NCBI GenBank assembly: GCA_017547385.1
Contig: JAFYPU010000022.1
Coordinates: 1 to 64,000 of the forward strand
Length of the DNA stretch: 64,000 nt
Direction: 5' to 3'
Origin: Bacteroidaceae bacterium
GTDB taxonomy: Bacteria; Bacteroidota; Bacteroidia; Bacteroidales; Bacteroidaceae
This document shows, in pieces, positions 8,636 to 18,239 of the stretch. The position numbers and the translations under genes were made by a program. The notes below the pieces were generated by a model that was not told the origin of the DNA, did no database searches, and worked only from the letters and a program-made list of their open reading frames with translations. Each line of letters starts with the position of its first letter. Position 1 is the stretch's first letter.

Positions 8636-10282
8636 TTACTTGCAGCTACCTGCACAGCGCGGTTTGATTTGCTTGAAGAAGTCGTTACCCTTGTTGTCGA
8701 CGAGGATAAACGCCGGGAAGTCCTCCACTTCAATCTTCCAAATAGCCTCCATGCCAAGTTCGGGATATTCCACACACTCGATGCTCTTGATGTTGTTCTG
8801 AGCCAAAATGGCAGCCGGTCCACCAATAGAACCGAGATAGAAGCCTCCGTGCTTGTGACAGGCATCCGTAACTTCCTGCGAGCGGTTACCTTTGGCCAAC
8901 ATCACCATCGCGCCACCATGACTTTGGAACAAATCAACATACGAGTCCATTCGGCCGGCTGTGGTGGGACCCATCGAACCACATGCCATGCCTTCCGGAG
9001 TTTTGGCAGGACCTGCGTAATAAATGGGATGGTTTTTCAGATATTCGGGCATGGGCTGACCGGCATCCAGACGCTCTTTGATTTTTGCGTGTGCAATATC
9101 GCGACCCACGATGATGGTTCCGTTGAGTGAAAGACGTGTGCTCACAGGATGCTTGTCCAACTCCTTAAGGATTTCGCTCATAGGTTGGTTCAAGTCGATG
9201 CGAACCACATCGCCTTCGCCGGCTTGACGCAAATGTTCGGGAATGAGGTTGCCGGGGCAGTCGTCCATCTTCTCAATCCAGATACCATCCTTGTTGATTT
9301 TACACTTGATATTGCGGTCAGCCGAGCAGCTCACACCGAGACCCACGGGGCAGCTGGCACCATGGCGAGGGAGACGCACCACGCGGATGTCGTGTGCAAA
9401 ATATTTTCCACCGAACTGAGCACCCAATCCGATGCGGTGCGCTTCGTCAAGAAGTTGTTTTTCGAGTTCCACATCACGGAAGGCGCGTCCTGTTTCATCG
9501 CCGGTGGTGGGCAGTTCGTCATAGTAGTGAGTTGAAGCGAGTTTCACGGTGAGCAGGTTCTTCTCTGCCGAAGTTCCACCAATGACAAAGGCGATGTGAT
9601 AAGGCGGACAAGCAGCCGTACCGAGTGTTTTCATCTTGCTCACAAGGAAGGGCACCAATGTGGCAGGGTTCAAAATGGCTTTTGTCTCCTGATAAAGATA
9701 AGTTTTGTTGGCCGAACCGCCACCCTTGGTAACACAAAGGAATTTATACTCCATATCCTCGGTAGCCTCGATGTCGATTTGCGCCGGCAGGTTGCACTTG
9801 GTGTTCACCTCGTTATACATGTCGAGCGGTGCATTCTGCGAGTAGCGAAGATTTTCTTCTGTATAGGTTTTGTAAACTCCCTTGGCGATGGCCTCTTCAT
9901 CGCAATAGCCGGTCCAGACGTGCTGCCCCTTTTCTGCATGCACGATGGCAGTACCGGTGTCCTGACACAAGGGAAGTTGTCCCTTGGCTGCCACTTCTGC
10001 ATTGCGCAGGAAGGTAAGTGCTACATACTTGTCATTGTCGCTGGCTTCAGGGTCTGAAAGGATTTTTGCCACTTGCTCGTTGTGCGCACGGCGCAACAGG
10101 AACGACACATCGCGGAAAGCCTGATTGATCATCTTTGTGATACCCTCGGCCTCCACTTTCAAGATGGGTTTCCCCTCAAATTCACTCACGCTCACGTGAT
10201 CGTGCGTCAGCAGATAGTATTCCGTTTTGTCTTCACCGAGTTGAAACATCGGTGCATACTTGAATTCGGGTGCTTGTGCCAT
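8636..10282 (-). CDS. Fumarate hydratase, class I (iron-sulfur)
   Basis: The 548-residue enzyme interconverts fumarate and malate in the branched or reductive TCA route that ends in succinate. It is the single-chain class I type with the alpha-like N-terminal part ([23 protein letters not shown]) and beta-like C-terminal part ([28 protein letters not shown]). Conserved cysteines can ligate a [4Fe-4S] cluster. It reads as a single gene; TAACTTTG lies 33 bases upstream of its start. Confidence 0.95.
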   Translation of the reverse strand: MAQAPEFKYAPMFQLGEDKTEYYLLTHDHVSVSEFEGKPILKVEAEGITKMINQAFRDVSFLLRRAHNEQVAKILSDPEASDNDKYVALTFLRNAEVAAKGQLPLCQDTGTAIVHAEKGQHVWTGYCDEEAIAKGVYKTYTEENLRYSQNAPLDMYNEVNTKCNLPAQIDIEATEDMEYKFLCVTKGGGSANKTYLYQETKAILNPATLVPFLVSKMKTLGTAACPPYHIAFVIGGTSAEKNLLTVKLASTHYYDELPTTGDETGRAFRDVELEKQLLDEAHRIGLGAQFGGKYFAHDIRVVRLPRHGASCPVGLGVSCSADRNIKCKINKDGIWIEKMDDCPGNLIPEHLRQAGEGDVVRIDLNQPMSEILKELDKHPVSTRLSLNGTIIVGRDIAHAKIKERLDAGQPMPEYLKNHPIYYAGPAKTPEGMACGSMGPTTAGRMDSYVDLFQSHGGAMVMLAKGNRSQEVTDACHKHGGFYLGSIGGPAAILAQNNIKSIECVEYPELGMEAIWKIEVEDFPAFILVDNKGNDFFKQIKPRCAGSCK

Positions 10283-10314
10283 GTCGTATGATTTTTAATG
10301 GGTTAATGATATTG

Positions 10315-10322
10315 CAAAGTTA
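10315..10322 (-). promoter_or_regulatory. Promoter box for fumarase
   Basis: CAAAGTTA on the plus strand (TAACTTTG on the minus) lies in the 51-base gap between hflX and the fumarase start. Confidence 0.55.
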
Positions 10323-10333
10323 AGATTTCCTTA

Positions 10334-11599
10334 TCAATCGGCCTCTCCCTCATCATTGTATTGTTGGAAAAGAAAATCGTTGTAAGGATATTTCTGCACG
10401 TGGAGTTCTTTCACACGCTTGTAAAGCAACTCCTTGAGTTCTTCGATGTGCATGCGTTCGCGCGCGGAGATGAAGATGCAATCTTCGCCGAGCCTTGCCA
10501 TCCATGTGGCCATGAGTTGGTCCAACGAGATATTCTCTTTGGTGCACGGGGTCAGGTCGTCGGTTTCCTTTTCCGTCCAGCTGTAAGCATCCATCTTGTT
10601 GAAAACAAGCAGTCGCGGCTTGTCCTGACATCCCAAGTCCATCAGCGTTTTGTTCACCACGTCATACTGTTCCTCAAAGTCGGGATGCGAGACATCCACC
10701 ACATGCACCAGCAAATCGGCCTCGCGCGTCTCGTCGAGCGTACTCTTGAAAGATTCCACCAAGTCGGTCGGCAGTTTTCGGATAAAGCCCACGGTATCGG
10801 CCAGCAGGAAAGGTAGATTTTCGATAATAACCTTGCGTACGGTGGTGTCGAGGGTGGCAAAAAGCTTGTTCTCGGCAAACACTTCGCTCTTGGCCAGCAG
10901 ATTAATCAGGGTGCTTTTACCCACGTTGGTATATCCCACCAAGGCTACGCGGATGAGTCGGCCGCGATTTTTGCGCTGTGTGGTTTTCTGCTTGTCGATT
11001 TCCGCCAGTCGTTGTTTGAGCAGAGACATTCGGTTCAGGATGATGCGGCGGTCCATCTCGAGCTGTGTTTCACCCGGACCGCGCAAGCCCACCGAACCTT
11101 TGCCACCGCCACCGCCGGAACCGCCACCCTGACGTTCCAAGTGGGTCCACAATCGTTGCAGACGCGGCAACATGTATCGATATTGCGCCAGCTCCACCTG
11201 CGTCTTGGCATTGGCGGTCTGAGCACGCATGGCAAAGATGTCGAGAATCAAGCTGGTGCGATCCAGAATCTTTACCTTGAGTTCTTTCTCGATGTTGCGA
11301 AGTTGCTTGGCCGACAATTCGTCGTCAAAAATCACCATACCCACTTCGCGTTCGGCTTCTTCTTCCGCCACAATGTAGCTGCGGATTTCCTCCAGCTTTC
11401 CTTTTCCTACATAGGTTACGCTGCTGGGGCCGTCGAGTCTTTGTGTGAAACGCTTCACCGTAACGGCACCGGCCGTCTCGGCAAGAAATTCCAGTTCGTC
11501 CAGGTATTCCTGCGTCTTGCGTTCGTCTTGCGTCTTTGTGATGAGTGCCACGAGCACAGCGGTCTCGGTTTTGGCTTCGCTCTTTATGAATTCTTTCAT
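10334..11599 (-). CDS. hflX: GTPase HflX
   Basis: HflX is a ribosome-associated GTPase that splits stalled or stressed ribosomes. The 421-residue protein has the N-terminal HflX domain, a Gly-rich linker (about 158-169) followed by the signature RGPGETQLEMDRR, the P-loop VGYTNVGKST at 221-230, DTVGF at 268-272 and NKMD in the GTPase domain. The frame extends 51 codons further upstream, but that part has no HflX similarity. Start 11599 (MKEFIKSEAK) is preferred, with a TATCTTTG box upstream at 11662-11669. Confidence 0.94.
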   Translation of the reverse strand: MKEFIKSEAKTETAVLVALITKTQDERKTQEYLDELEFLAETAGAVTVKRFTQRLDGPSSVTYVGKGKLEEIRSYIVAEEEAEREVGMVIFDDELSAKQLRNIEKELKVKILDRTSLILDIFAMRAQTANAKTQVELAQYRYMLPRLQRLWTHLERQGGGSGGGGGKGSVGLRGPGETQLEMDRRIILNRMSLLKQRLAEIDKQKTTQRKNRGRLIRVALVGYTNVGKSTLINLLAKSEVFAENKLFATLDTTVRKVIIENLPFLLADTVGFIRKLPTDLVESFKSTLDETREADLLVHVVDVSHPDFEEQYDVVNKTLMDLGCQDKPRLLVFNKMDAYSWTEKETDDLTPCTKENISLDQLMATWMARLGEDCIFISARERMHIEELKELLYKRVKELHVQKYPYNDFLFQQYNDEGEAD

Positions 11600-11661
11600 T
11601 GGCTGTTGTCTGTGAATTTTCGATGATGGCAGCCCATTCGTACATAGGCCGACCGTCTCTG

Positions 11662-11669
11662 CAAAGATA
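11662..11669 (-). promoter_or_regulatory. Promoter box for hflX
   Basis: CAAAGATA on the plus strand is TATCTTTG on the minus strand, 63 bases upstream of the chosen hflX start. It supports that start over the longer frame, whose first codon would lie upstream of this promoter. Confidence 0.6.
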
Positions 11670-11761
11670 CGTCTATCCGCGCGAAGCACCAAATTTGCCC
11701 GACCATTTGCGCACCTCATGTTTTTCTGACACTTTGCTCGAAACAGACGCATTTGTTGTGC

Positions 11762-11829
11762 AAAAATTTACACGGCGTTTAGAAAATTCTACAAGCACTG
11801 CAGAATTTTCTAAACGCCGTGCAGATTTT
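11762..11829. repeat. Three-module 21-bp intergenic element, copy 2 (A-B'-A')
   Basis: Modules lie at 11767-11787, 11788-11808 and 11809-11829. The outer two are inverted type A copies (CACGGCG variant) forming a 20-bp perfect inner stem. The central loop ACAAGCACTGC is the reverse complement of the loop of copy 1, so the middle module is inverted relative to copy 1. Confidence 0.85.
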
Positions 11830-11862
11830 CCTACAAAGCCTCCTCTGTTTTCCAAAGTCCCT

Positions 11863-11888
11863 GCGCGGGCATACGCGTACGCTCGCGC
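11863..11888. repeat. 26-bp near-palindrome centred on ACGCGT
   Basis: The two halves match as inverted copies except for two mismatched base pairs per half, symmetric about 11875/11876. The middle 14 bases (11869-11882) alternate purine and pyrimidine. It may be a protein-binding site or just a GC-rich island; function is not known. Confidence 0.45.
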
Positions 11889-12018
11889 ATCTATTTATAA
11901 AGTATACAGACGTTTTCAAAAACACGCTATACCAAGCCCAAAGGCTAACAAAAGAACTTTTTTCGCTGTCTGACGAAAAAAAATTGCCGATTTATTTTGT
12001 GGAGAAGCACAAGAGAAT

Positions 12019-12026
12019 TACTTTTG
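12019..12026 (+). promoter_or_regulatory. Promoter of the ABC/GntR/efflux operon
   Basis: TACTTTTG fits TAnnTTTG, with TTTG at 11996-11999 about 19 bases upstream as a -33 box. It lies 36 bases before the first gene of the nine-gene unit. Confidence 0.65.
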
Positions 12027-12061
12027 CGGTGTACTATTAAACTATTACACCAATTAAAAAG

Positions 12062-12925
12062 ATGATTGAAGCCAAAGAAATCATTTTCTCCTATGGGAGA
12101 CACTGCCCCAACGTGTTGCAAAATCTGTCGATGCAACTCGAACCCGGCAGAATATACGGCCTGTTGGGTAAGAATGGCACGGGCAAGAGCACACTGCTCT
12201 ATCTCATCGCCGGATTGCTCTTTCCGCAAAAAGGCACGCTGACTTTCGAGGGACGAAAAACACGCCTGCGCTCCATAGAGACCTTGCAGGATATTTTTCT
12301 TGTGCCCGAGGAATTCGAACTCCCCGACATCACGCTCAGCCAATACGTCAAACTGAACGCGCCGTTCTATCCTAAGTTCGACCATACCCTGCTCGCAGAA
12401 TGTCTTCGTGAGTTCAACCTGCCCGAAGCTCTGCACCTGGGTCGCCTCTCCATGGGACAACGCAAGAAAGCGTTTCTGAGTTTTGCCCTTGCCACCGGCA
12501 CACGCCTGTTGCTGATGGACGAACCCACCAACGGCTTAGACATTCCCTCGAAAAGCCAGTTTCGCAGCGTCGTGGCACGCAGCATGAGCGACGAACGAAG
12601 CATTGTCATCTCCACTCACCAAGTGCGCGATGTGGACATGCTCATCGACCACATCCTGATGCTTGACGGCAATGCTTTGCGCCTCGATGCCTCCACCGCT
12701 GACGTATGCCGAAATCTCAATTTCGAGATGCGCACACCGGGCGAAGCGGATGGCGTGATTTATGCCGAACCCACCCTTTCGGGTATGGCCTGCGTGTGCC
12801 GTAACACGCAAGGCAAAGACACGCAACTCAACTTGGAATTACTTTTCAATGCAATAATCAACCGACCGGATTTGGCAGAAATCATCTGCTCCGACGAGAA
12901 TAGAAATACTCCTCACCTTACTTAA
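12062..12925 (+). CDS. ABC transporter ATP-binding protein (YtrB-like)
   Basis: The 287-residue nucleotide-binding subunit has Walker A GKNGTGKST at 36-44, a signature LSMGQRKK at about 129-136 (Met replaces the usual first Gly of LSGGQ), Walker B LLLMDEPTNGLD at 149-160 and the switch histidine in STHQ. A C-terminal extension of about 70 residues follows. With the next gene (permease) and a YtrA-type GntR regulator it looks like the Ytr-type exporters that respond to cell-wall-active compounds. It heads the operon; the permease starts 12 bases after its stop. Confidence 0.88.
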   Translation: MIEAKEIIFSYGRHCPNVLQNLSMQLEPGRIYGLLGKNGTGKSTLLYLIAGLLFPQKGTLTFEGRKTRLRSIETLQDIFLVPEEFELPDITLSQYVKLNAPFYPKFDHTLLAECLREFNLPEALHLGRLSMGQRKKAFLSFALATGTRLLLMDEPTNGLDIPSKSQFRSVVARSMSDERSIVISTHQVRDVDMLIDHILMLDGNALRLDASTADVCRNLNFEMRTPGEADGVIYAEPTLSGMACVCRNTQGKDTQLNLELLFNAIINRPDLAEIICSDENRNTPHLT

Positions 12926-12937
12926 ATCGTATCACAA

Positions 12938-13816
12938 ATGAAGAATTTCAGCCTGCAACGATTCACACTCCTGTTGCGCCGCGACCTCTTTGAGAATTGG
13001 AAGAGTCATTTCAAATACATCGGTCTTTTCTACATCGCCATACTGATTTTGGAAATGTTCATCTTGTGGATTGACACTTCCGACTTCTTGGAATACTCCA
13101 ACCGAAGCCACTTCGTAGACGCACAATTGAGACAAACTTGCGATATCACATCCTGCCTCTTCTACCTATGGGCTATCGTGGGCACAAGCTACACTTTCTG
13201 TTGTCTAAACACCCAAGCCAAACGCACCGGACACCTCATGCTACCGGCCACCAAGTGCGAAAAGTTTGTTTCGAACGTGCTTATCTATTCCATCATTTGG
13301 TGGGTAGGAAGCATCATTGCCATCTTTGCAGCCGACCTCACCCGTTACATTCTTTTGCTCCCCACAGAGGAACACTATCCGTTGATTGGAAAGCACATGT
13401 CCGAACATCTCGGCCGTTGCTGCTCCAATATCTACCAACTGTTTGCGCAGACCACATGGAACATAAAGGACTTAAGCAAAATTTTATTCCTTGTGTTGTT
13501 ATTTCCATGGACGGGTTCCACTTTTCTTCTCGGCAGCAGCATTTTCCGCAAGCGACCACTCATTCTCACCGTGCTTTCGCTCTGCATTGCTTGGGGACTC
13601 TTCTTCTCACTCTCGGCCTTTATCGTGGATATTTGTGGCAACACCCTTTCCATTGAGTACAATTTGAACAAAGCAGAAGCACCGCTCTATATTTTTATTC
13701 TTATTTTCATATTCTTAATCTTGTGTTTTGTGAACATATTCTTGTCATATCGTATCTTTGGCCGCACACAGATCATCGGCCACCGCTGGTGGGAACTGCG
13801 CAAATCCAAGCGCTGA
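12938..13816 (+). CDS. ABC transporter permease subunit
   Basis: This 292-residue integral membrane protein has about six hydrophobic segments (near residues 24-44, 67-87, 110-130, 180-200, 215-235 and 245-270). It has no recognisable catalytic motif. Position directly after the ATPase gene suggests it is the membrane partner of that ABC exporter. The substrate cannot be told from sequence. Confidence 0.75.
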   Translation: MKNFSLQRFTLLLRRDLFENWKSHFKYIGLFYIAILILEMFILWIDTSDFLEYSNRSHFVDAQLRQTCDITSCLFYLWAIVGTSYTFCCLNTQAKRTGHLMLPATKCEKFVSNVLIYSIIWWVGSIIAIFAADLTRYILLLPTEEHYPLIGKHMSEHLGRCCSNIYQLFAQTTWNIKDLSKILFLVLLFPWTGSTFLLGSSIFRKRPLILTVLSLCIAWGLFFSLSAFIVDICGNTLSIEYNLNKAEAPLYIFILIFIFLILCFVNIFLSYRIFGRTQIIGHRWWELRKSKR

Positions 13817-13867
13817 ACACCTGACAAGCTCTACTTTCATACTGACACATCGCAAAAACATCCGTAA

Positions 13868-14932
13868 ATGAATTTTAAAGACGGACAACCTATATACATA
13901 CAGATTGCAGAACGTTTGGCGGACGAAATCTTGGCAGGGAAATATGGCACAGACGAGCGTATTCCCGGCGTGCGCGACTACTCGGGGCTGCTCGGCGTGA
14001 ACGTAAACACAACGGTGCGTGCCTACGACCTGCTCTCTGCGCAAGGTATTATATATACCAAGCGTGGCATGGGATACTTCGTGGGAGCTGACGGCATCTG
14101 CCTCATCAAAGAGGGACGACGCACCGACTTTTTCGAACAACACCTGCCCACCATCGCACAACGCATGAAACAACTCGACATCAGCGAAGACGAACTTCTG
14201 AACAAACTACAAAACATCATGAAACAACTTCCCATCCTCATCATCGGCCTCTGCCTGATGCTATGCACCACAACCTCATGCGTAGGCTTCTTCAGTAAAC
14301 AATTGGGACAGGTTTTGGACTACAACCAATGCATCGACACCACCGATTTCATCACCAAGGAACACACCCTATCGGCTTTTGAAAGTCTCGATCTGCGCGG
14401 CGTGGCGCACATCACCTTTCACATCGACAGCACAAGCACACCACACATTCGCCTGCGCAGTTTGTCCGACGTGCTGAACCGGCTGGAAATATCTGTGAAC
14501 GACAGCACGCTCCGCCTGCACGACCCCATTGAAGAAGCATTGGGCGAAACCGACTTTATGTTTGTCGACATTTACGCACCGAGCATCAGAAACATTGCGG
14601 CAGAGGGTAGCGTAACGCTTGAAATGGACAGCCTCACATTGGCCAACGACCTGCACATCGCCGCAGCCGGTGGCAGTTGCCTCAAGAGCCGTTCGCTCAA
14701 TTGCCCTTCCCTCTCCATCGCCGTGAGCGGTGCTGCCGACATCAACCTACACCAGATCACAACGCAGCAGTTCAATGTTGCAGTAGCCGGAGCAGCCAAT
14801 GTGTTGGCTGTGGGCCAATGCCAAGATACCGAAATCAAGGTCTCGGGAGCCGGAAACGTAGACATCAAATCCTTGAAGGTAACCGGCAAAAAGAGCATCG
14901 AAGTTTCCGGAGTGGGCAACGTGGATCAATAA
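13868..14932 (+). CDS. GntR/YtrA-type regulator fused in frame to a DUF2807 lipoprotein
   Basis: Residues 1-117 form a GntR-family winged helix of the short YtrA type (QPIYIQIAERLADEILAG, then VNVNTTVRAYDLLSAQG and the wing YTKRGMGYFV) with its short C-terminal helix. At residue 118 an internal ATG (14219) begins MKQLPILIIGLCLMLCTTTSC, a textbook lipoprotein signal with lipobox Cys 138. The rest (about 160-354) is a repeat-rich beta domain like DUF2807/putative auto-transporter adhesin head, with VSGAADINL, VAGAANVLAV and VSGAGNVDI. There is no stop between the parts. Either one membrane-tethered regulator is made, or two proteins through internal initiation, or a one-base indel removed a stop. 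Relatives of the two halves usually are separate genes. Confidence 0.8.
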   Translation: MNFKDGQPIYIQIAERLADEILAGKYGTDERIPGVRDYSGLLGVNVNTTVRAYDLLSAQGIIYTKRGMGYFVGADGICLIKEGRRTDFFEQHLPTIAQRMKQLDISEDELLNKLQNIMKQLPILIIGLCLMLCTTTSCVGFFSKQLGQVLDYNQCIDTTDFITKEHTLSAFESLDLRGVAHITFHIDSTSTPHIRLRSLSDVLNRLEISVNDSTLRLHDPIEEALGETDFMFVDIYAPSIRNIAAEGSVTLEMDSLTLANDLHIAAAGGSCLKSRSLNCPSLSIAVSGAADINLHQITTQQFNVAVAGAANVLAVGQCQDTEIKVSGAGNVDIKSLKVTGKKSIEVSGVGNVDQ

Positions 14933-14944
14933 TTCGGAAAAGCC

Positions 14945-15655
14945 ATGCTACACCTGCAAAATCTGCATAAAACCTATCAAGGAGCAGCACCGCTGCACGT
15001 GCTTCGAGGTATCACACTCGACATCGCTCCGGGCGAATTTGTGAGCATCATGGGAGCCAGTGGTTCGGGCAAGAGCACCTTGCTGAACATCCTCGGCATT
15101 CTTGATAATTACGACGAAGGAGAATACATCCTCGACGGGCAACCCATCAAGAACCTAAGCGAAAGTCGGGCAGCCGATTTGCGCAACCGCATGATTGGTT
15201 TTATTTTTCAGAACTTCAATCTCATTCCTTACAAAAACGCTTTGGAAAATGTGGCACTGCCGCTCTATTATCAGGGAGTGAGCCGCAAAAAACGCAATGC
15301 CCTTGCGCTGGAACATCTGGAGCGTTTGGGATTGCGCGAATGGGCACACCATCTTCCCAACGAGCTTTCGGGCGGACAGAAGCAGCGTGTAGCCATCGCC
15401 CGAGCACTTATCACAAAACCGCGCATCATCCTGGCCGACGAACCAACCGGCGCACTCGACAGCCACACATCAGCAGAAGTGATGCAACTCCTCACCGAAC
15501 TGAATGCTGAAGGCATGACGGTCATTATCGTAACACACGAAAGCGGTGTGGCCTACCGCACGAAGAAAATCGTACACCTCAAGGACGGAGTGATTGAGAG
15601 CATCGAGGAAAATTTACATCCCTCGGACAATCCTTTCGGCGACTTGATGAAATAG
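14945..15655 (+). CDS. MacB/LolD-type ABC ATPase
   Basis: The 236-residue ATPase has Walker [10 protein letters not shown] at about 37-45, signature [15 protein letters not shown] and Walker [12 protein letters not shown], as in the MacB/LolD group. These power mechanotransmission exporters that move antibiotics, peptides or lipoproteins out of the periplasm. It starts 12 bases after the GntR fusion gene and ends three bases before its permease gene, so the genes are co-transcribed. Confidence 0.92.
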   Translation: MLHLQNLHKTYQGAAPLHVLRGITLDIAPGEFVSIMGASGSGKSTLLNILGILDNYDEGEYILDGQPIKNLSESRAADLRNRMIGFIFQNFNLIPYKNALENVALPLYYQGVSRKKRNALALEHLERLGLREWAHHLPNELSGGQKQRVAIARALITKPRIILADEPTGALDSHTSAEVMQLLTELNAEGMTVIIVTHESGVAYRTKKIVHLKDGVIESIEENLHPSDNPFGDLMK

Positions 15656-15658
15656 CCT

Positions 15659-16903
15659 ATGTGGAGAGAGATTTTTGCAAGCCTCATGCGCAACAAACTG
15701 CGCACTGCGCTAACCGGACTTTCGGTGAGTGTAGGAATTTTCCTGCTCATCTTTCTGCTCGGTGCAGGCAACGGACTGATTCACGCCTTCGAGAAAAACT
15801 CCGGTCAGATGGCACTCAACGTGATGCAACTCTCACCCGGAATTACCTCCAAGCCTTTCGAGGGTTTGGAAGAGGGGCGCAGCATCCGCTTCGAGGCACG
15901 CGATATTCCCTTGTCGCGACAGGCAGGACGCAGCAGGGTCATGGCAGCCACCGGCTCGGCTTCGCAAACCATCACCATCAGCTACGGCGAAAACACAAGC
16001 ACCGGCTCGCTTGTCGGGCACTATCCTGAAAACTTCAGCATCCGCAAGATGAAACTCGTGGCCGGTCGTTACATCAACGCCATCGATATGCAGGAACGCC
16101 GCCGAGTGCTTGTGCTGGGCGAAAGAGTGGCCACCGATCTTTGCGGAAGCCCGGCGCAAGCCATCGGAAAGATTGTCAGCGCCGACGGAGCGGCCTACAG
16201 AATTGTGGGAGTCTATGCCGACAAAGGCGAAATGGGAGAAATGCAAGCCCATACACCGTTCACCACGCTCCAAACCATATACAACCAAGGCAACAACGTA
16301 CCGACCATTTTGCTTCAAACACACAACGCGGCGTCTGTCGAAGGCGACAGCATTCTGCGTTCGGACCTGCGACGTGCACTTGCCGCGCGCCACCGGTTTG
16401 ACCCCACTGACGAAAAGGCACTATGGATGTGGAACAGTGCACGCGGTGCAGAGGAAACGGCCAAAGCCATGTCCATTCTCCGCAACGCCCTTTGGTTCAT
16501 CGGCCTACTCACTTTGCTGAGCGGCGTGGTGGGAGTATCAAACATCATGCTCATCACCGTGAAAGAGCGGACACACGAATTCGGCATACGCAAAGCACTG
16601 GGCGCACGGCCATGGAGCATTCTGCGCAGCGTGATGGCTGAGAGCATCATCATCACCGCCTTTTTCGGATACATAGGCATGGTGGCCGGCATTGCTGCCA
16701 CCGAATGGCTGAACGTGGTGGCCGGCACGAAAGCCATGGAAGTAGCGGACATGAAAATGGAAGTATTCCTCAACCCCACGGTGGATCTCGGCATAGCTGT
16801 GCAAGCACTCCTTGTGCTTGTGGTGGCCGGATTGGTGGCCGGATTTGTGCCGGCACGAAAAGCCGTGCGCGTCAAACCCGTGGAGGCTCTCAACGCCAGA
16901 TAA
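15659..16903 (+). CDS. MacB-type ABC permease (FtsX family), first copy
   Basis: The 414-residue protein has the MacB topology: one N-terminal membrane helix (about 18-38, SVGIFLLIFLLGAGNGL), a large periplasmic domain and three C-terminal helices with the FtsX motif VKERTHEFGIRKALGARP. The ATPase is encoded separately upstream, unlike E. coli MacB where it is fused. It is probably one half of a heterodimeric permease with the next gene. Confidence 0.92.
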   Translation: MWREIFASLMRNKLRTALTGLSVSVGIFLLIFLLGAGNGLIHAFEKNSGQMALNVMQLSPGITSKPFEGLEEGRSIRFEARDIPLSRQAGRSRVMAATGSASQTITISYGENTSTGSLVGHYPENFSIRKMKLVAGRYINAIDMQERRRVLVLGERVATDLCGSPAQAIGKIVSADGAAYRIVGVYADKGEMGEMQAHTPFTTLQTIYNQGNNVPTILLQTHNAASVEGDSILRSDLRRALAARHRFDPTDEKALWMWNSARGAEETAKAMSILRNALWFIGLLTLLSGVVGVSNIMLITVKERTHEFGIRKALGARPWSILRSVMAESIIITAFFGYIGMVAGIAATEWLNVVAGTKAMEVADMKMEVFLNPTVDLGIAVQALLVLVVAGLVAGFVPARKAVRVKPVEALNAR

Positions 16904-16965
16904 CACCGACGGCCTATACATTTATATATATACTATTCACCATCACGCAAACCGCATTCTGAGAT

Positions 16966-18204
16966 ATGTTCGACCTTGATAAATGGCAGGAAATACTGCA
17001 AACCATCACCCGCAACAAGTCGCGAAGTCTGCTCACGGCCTTCGGCATCTTTTGGGGTGTGTTCATGCTGGTGTTCCTCATGGGGGGCGGCGACGGGCTT
17101 CGCAAGCTGATGGCTTCCAACTTCGAGGGATTGGCGCAGAACTCGGGTTTTGTGATGAAAGGAAAGGCAGCGAAAGCCTACGGAGGCTTCAAGAGCGGCC
17201 GCGAATGGAACTTGCAAATCAGCGACGTGGATTTGCTGAAACGCCGTGTGCCTGCCCTGGAAACCGTAACGCCCATCATGGGAGCCTGGGGGCAGACAGC
17301 CACTCGCAACCACCATTCCACCAACGCCACACTCAAAGGCGTTTTGCCGGAATACGCCAACATCGAGGATCCACACATCACGCAGGGCCGTTTTCTCAAC
17401 GACAGCGATGTACAGACCTATCGCAAAGTTTGCGTCATCGGCAAACGAATTTGGGAAACCCTTTTTCCCGACATCGATAACCCTTGCGGCCAATTTATCT
17501 GCGTCGGCGGCATCTATTATCAGGTGGTGGGTGTCAGCAAGATGTCGAGCAACATCGGCATCATGGGTTCGGCCGAAAGCACAGTGATTATACCCTATTC
17601 CACCTTTGCTCGGCTCTACAACAAAGGCACTACCATCGAGAGCATTGGCTTCACAGCTCGCCGAGGGCACACCATCACGGAGTTGACTCCCCTTGTGGAA
17701 GAGACGCTACGCAAAGCACACACCTTGGCTCCCGACGACAAGCGTGCCATACTGCTTATCAATATGGAAGCTATGTTTCAGATGATTGACAGTCTCTTTG
17801 CCGGCATCGACACATTGGTGTGGCTCATCGGTCTGGGCACATTGCTGAGCGGTGCCATCGGGGTGAGCAACATCATGATGGTAACGGTGCGCGAGCGAAC
17901 GGCAGAAATAGGTATCCGCCGTGCCATCGGGGCACATCCGAGACACATTCTCACACAAATCATGGCCGAGAGCATGGTGCTCACGGTGCTGGCCGGCATG
18001 TCGGGCATCGTCTTTGCGGTTTTGCTGCTGCAAGGTGTCGAAACGGTTCTGCTTGCCCAGGGCATGGAAGCCTCGTTCCAAATGTCGTTCGGCACAGCCA
18101 TCGGAGCCACGGCGGTTCTCTGCCTCTTGGGCAGTGCGGCCGGCATTGCGCCCTCGCTACGCGCTTTGGCCATCAAGCCGATTGAGGCCATCAGAGACGA
18201 ATAA
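16966..18204 (+). CDS. MacB-type ABC permease (FtsX family), second copy
   Basis: The 412-residue paralogue of the preceding permease has the same layout: N-terminal helix (FGIFWGVFMLVFLMGGGDGL), periplasmic MacB-like domain and three C-terminal helices with VRERTAEIGIRRAIGAHP. Two different permeases beside one ATPase suggest a heteromeric exporter. A 62-base gap separates the two genes. Confidence 0.92.
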   Translation: MFDLDKWQEILQTITRNKSRSLLTAFGIFWGVFMLVFLMGGGDGLRKLMASNFEGLAQNSGFVMKGKAAKAYGGFKSGREWNLQISDVDLLKRRVPALETVTPIMGAWGQTATRNHHSTNATLKGVLPEYANIEDPHITQGRFLNDSDVQTYRKVCVIGKRIWETLFPDIDNPCGQFICVGGIYYQVVGVSKMSSNIGIMGSAESTVIIPYSTFARLYNKGTTIESIGFTARRGHTITELTPLVEETLRKAHTLAPDDKRAILLINMEAMFQMIDSLFAGIDTLVWLIGLGTLLSGAIGVSNIMMVTVRERTAEIGIRRAIGAHPRHILTQIMAESMVLTVLAGMSGIVFAVLLLQGVETVLLAQGMEASFQMSFGTAIGATAVLCLLGSAAGIAPSLRALAIKPIEAIRDE

Positions 18205-18239
18205 CCATCATTCAGGAACAAACATAAAACATCACGGAT

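Larger units (their letters stand above)
11600..12061. other. Divergent intergenic region hflX / ABC operon
   Basis: The 462-base gap holds the hflX promoter box (11662-11669, leftward), repeat element copy 2 (11762-11829), a 26-bp near-palindrome centred on ACGCGT (11863-11888) and the ABC-operon promoter (12019-12026, rightward). No gene is supported in it. Confidence 0.7.

Noticed and set aside
11600-11752. 51-codon N-terminal extension of HflX
   Set aside because: It has no HflX similarity and contains the likely hflX promoter box at 11662-11669.
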